This document shows positions 63,993 through 64,000 of a DNA stretch of 64,000 nucleotides, one piece after another. The position numbers and the translations under genes were made by a program. The stretch lies in the NCBI GenBank assembly GCA_026214975.1, contig JAOBSW010000276.1:56272-120271 (forward strand), given 5' to 3'. The DNA comes from Gentiana macrophylla. Taxonomy: Eukaryota; Streptophyta; Magnoliopsida; Gentianales; Gentianaceae. The stretch's first letter is position 1; each line of letters starts with the position of its first letter. Below the pieces are notes generated by a model. That model was not told the DNA's origin and did not search any database. It saw only the letters and a list, made by a program, of their open reading frames with translations.

Positions 63993-64000
63993 CTCGCCCC

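Overview
The window is nuclear DNA of a flowering plant, almost certainly a dicot. The evidence is the set of spliced plant genes (RPT4, HISN7/IMPL2, a dehydrin, a BEL1-like homeobox gene, an At3g21470-type PPR gene), GT-AG introns, and a dense mix of Copia, Gypsy, LINE, hAT, Stowaway and Mutator-type MITE sequence. The species cannot be told from the sequence alone. Exons were placed by hand from splice sites and recalled family consensus; no alignment or search was run.

Layout. 1-5332: a decayed Ty1/Copia retrotransposon on the minus strand, with its outer LTR cut by the window edge. 5.3-7.9 kb: AT-rich DNA with LINE and LTR scraps. 7.9-11.7 kb: a RING-finger gene (+). 11.7-15.1 kb: intergenic DNA with tandem repeats, a long inverted repeat and a MITE. 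15.1-16.6 kb: a Y3SK2 dehydrin gene (+) with a palindromic G-box/ABRE in its promoter. 17.1-17.7 kb: LINE RNase H remnant (-). 18.2-22.9 kb: HISN7 (IMPL2, histidinol-phosphate phosphatase) in nine exons (+). 24.0-27.4 kb: RPT4, a 26S proteasome ATPase, in ten exons (-), with a Stowaway MITE and a retroposon tail in its introns. 27.7-32.4 kb: a foldback element, a TRIM-like element and Gypsy fragments. 33.3-34.9 kb: PPR gene (-) with clustered frameshifts. 35.0-35.3 kb: a duplicated scrap of RPT4 exon 1/intron 1. 36.4-39.3 kb: BEL1-like homeodomain gene (-). 40.6-42.0 kb: a small MITE, a Copia scrap and a TRIM-family LTR. 42.45-47.35 kb: a hAT transposon with perfect 8-bp target-site duplication and a tandemly duplicated end. 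49-64 kb: a nest of related TGAT...ATCA LTR elements, the last of which (56286-63992) is a whole insertion with a 5-bp TSD and three tandem tRNA-Asp primer binding sites.

The cellular genes are unrelated housekeeping, stress and developmental genes; nothing suggests a gene cluster or shared pathway. The most unusual features are structural: the triplicated primer binding site, the hAT end duplication with a microhomology junction, the TRIM-like family with purine-tract-LTR junctions in three places, the RPT4 fragment beside the PPR gene, and differences between repeat copies that concentrate at CG/CAG/CTG sites, which may be sequencing error in methylated DNA rather than evolution.
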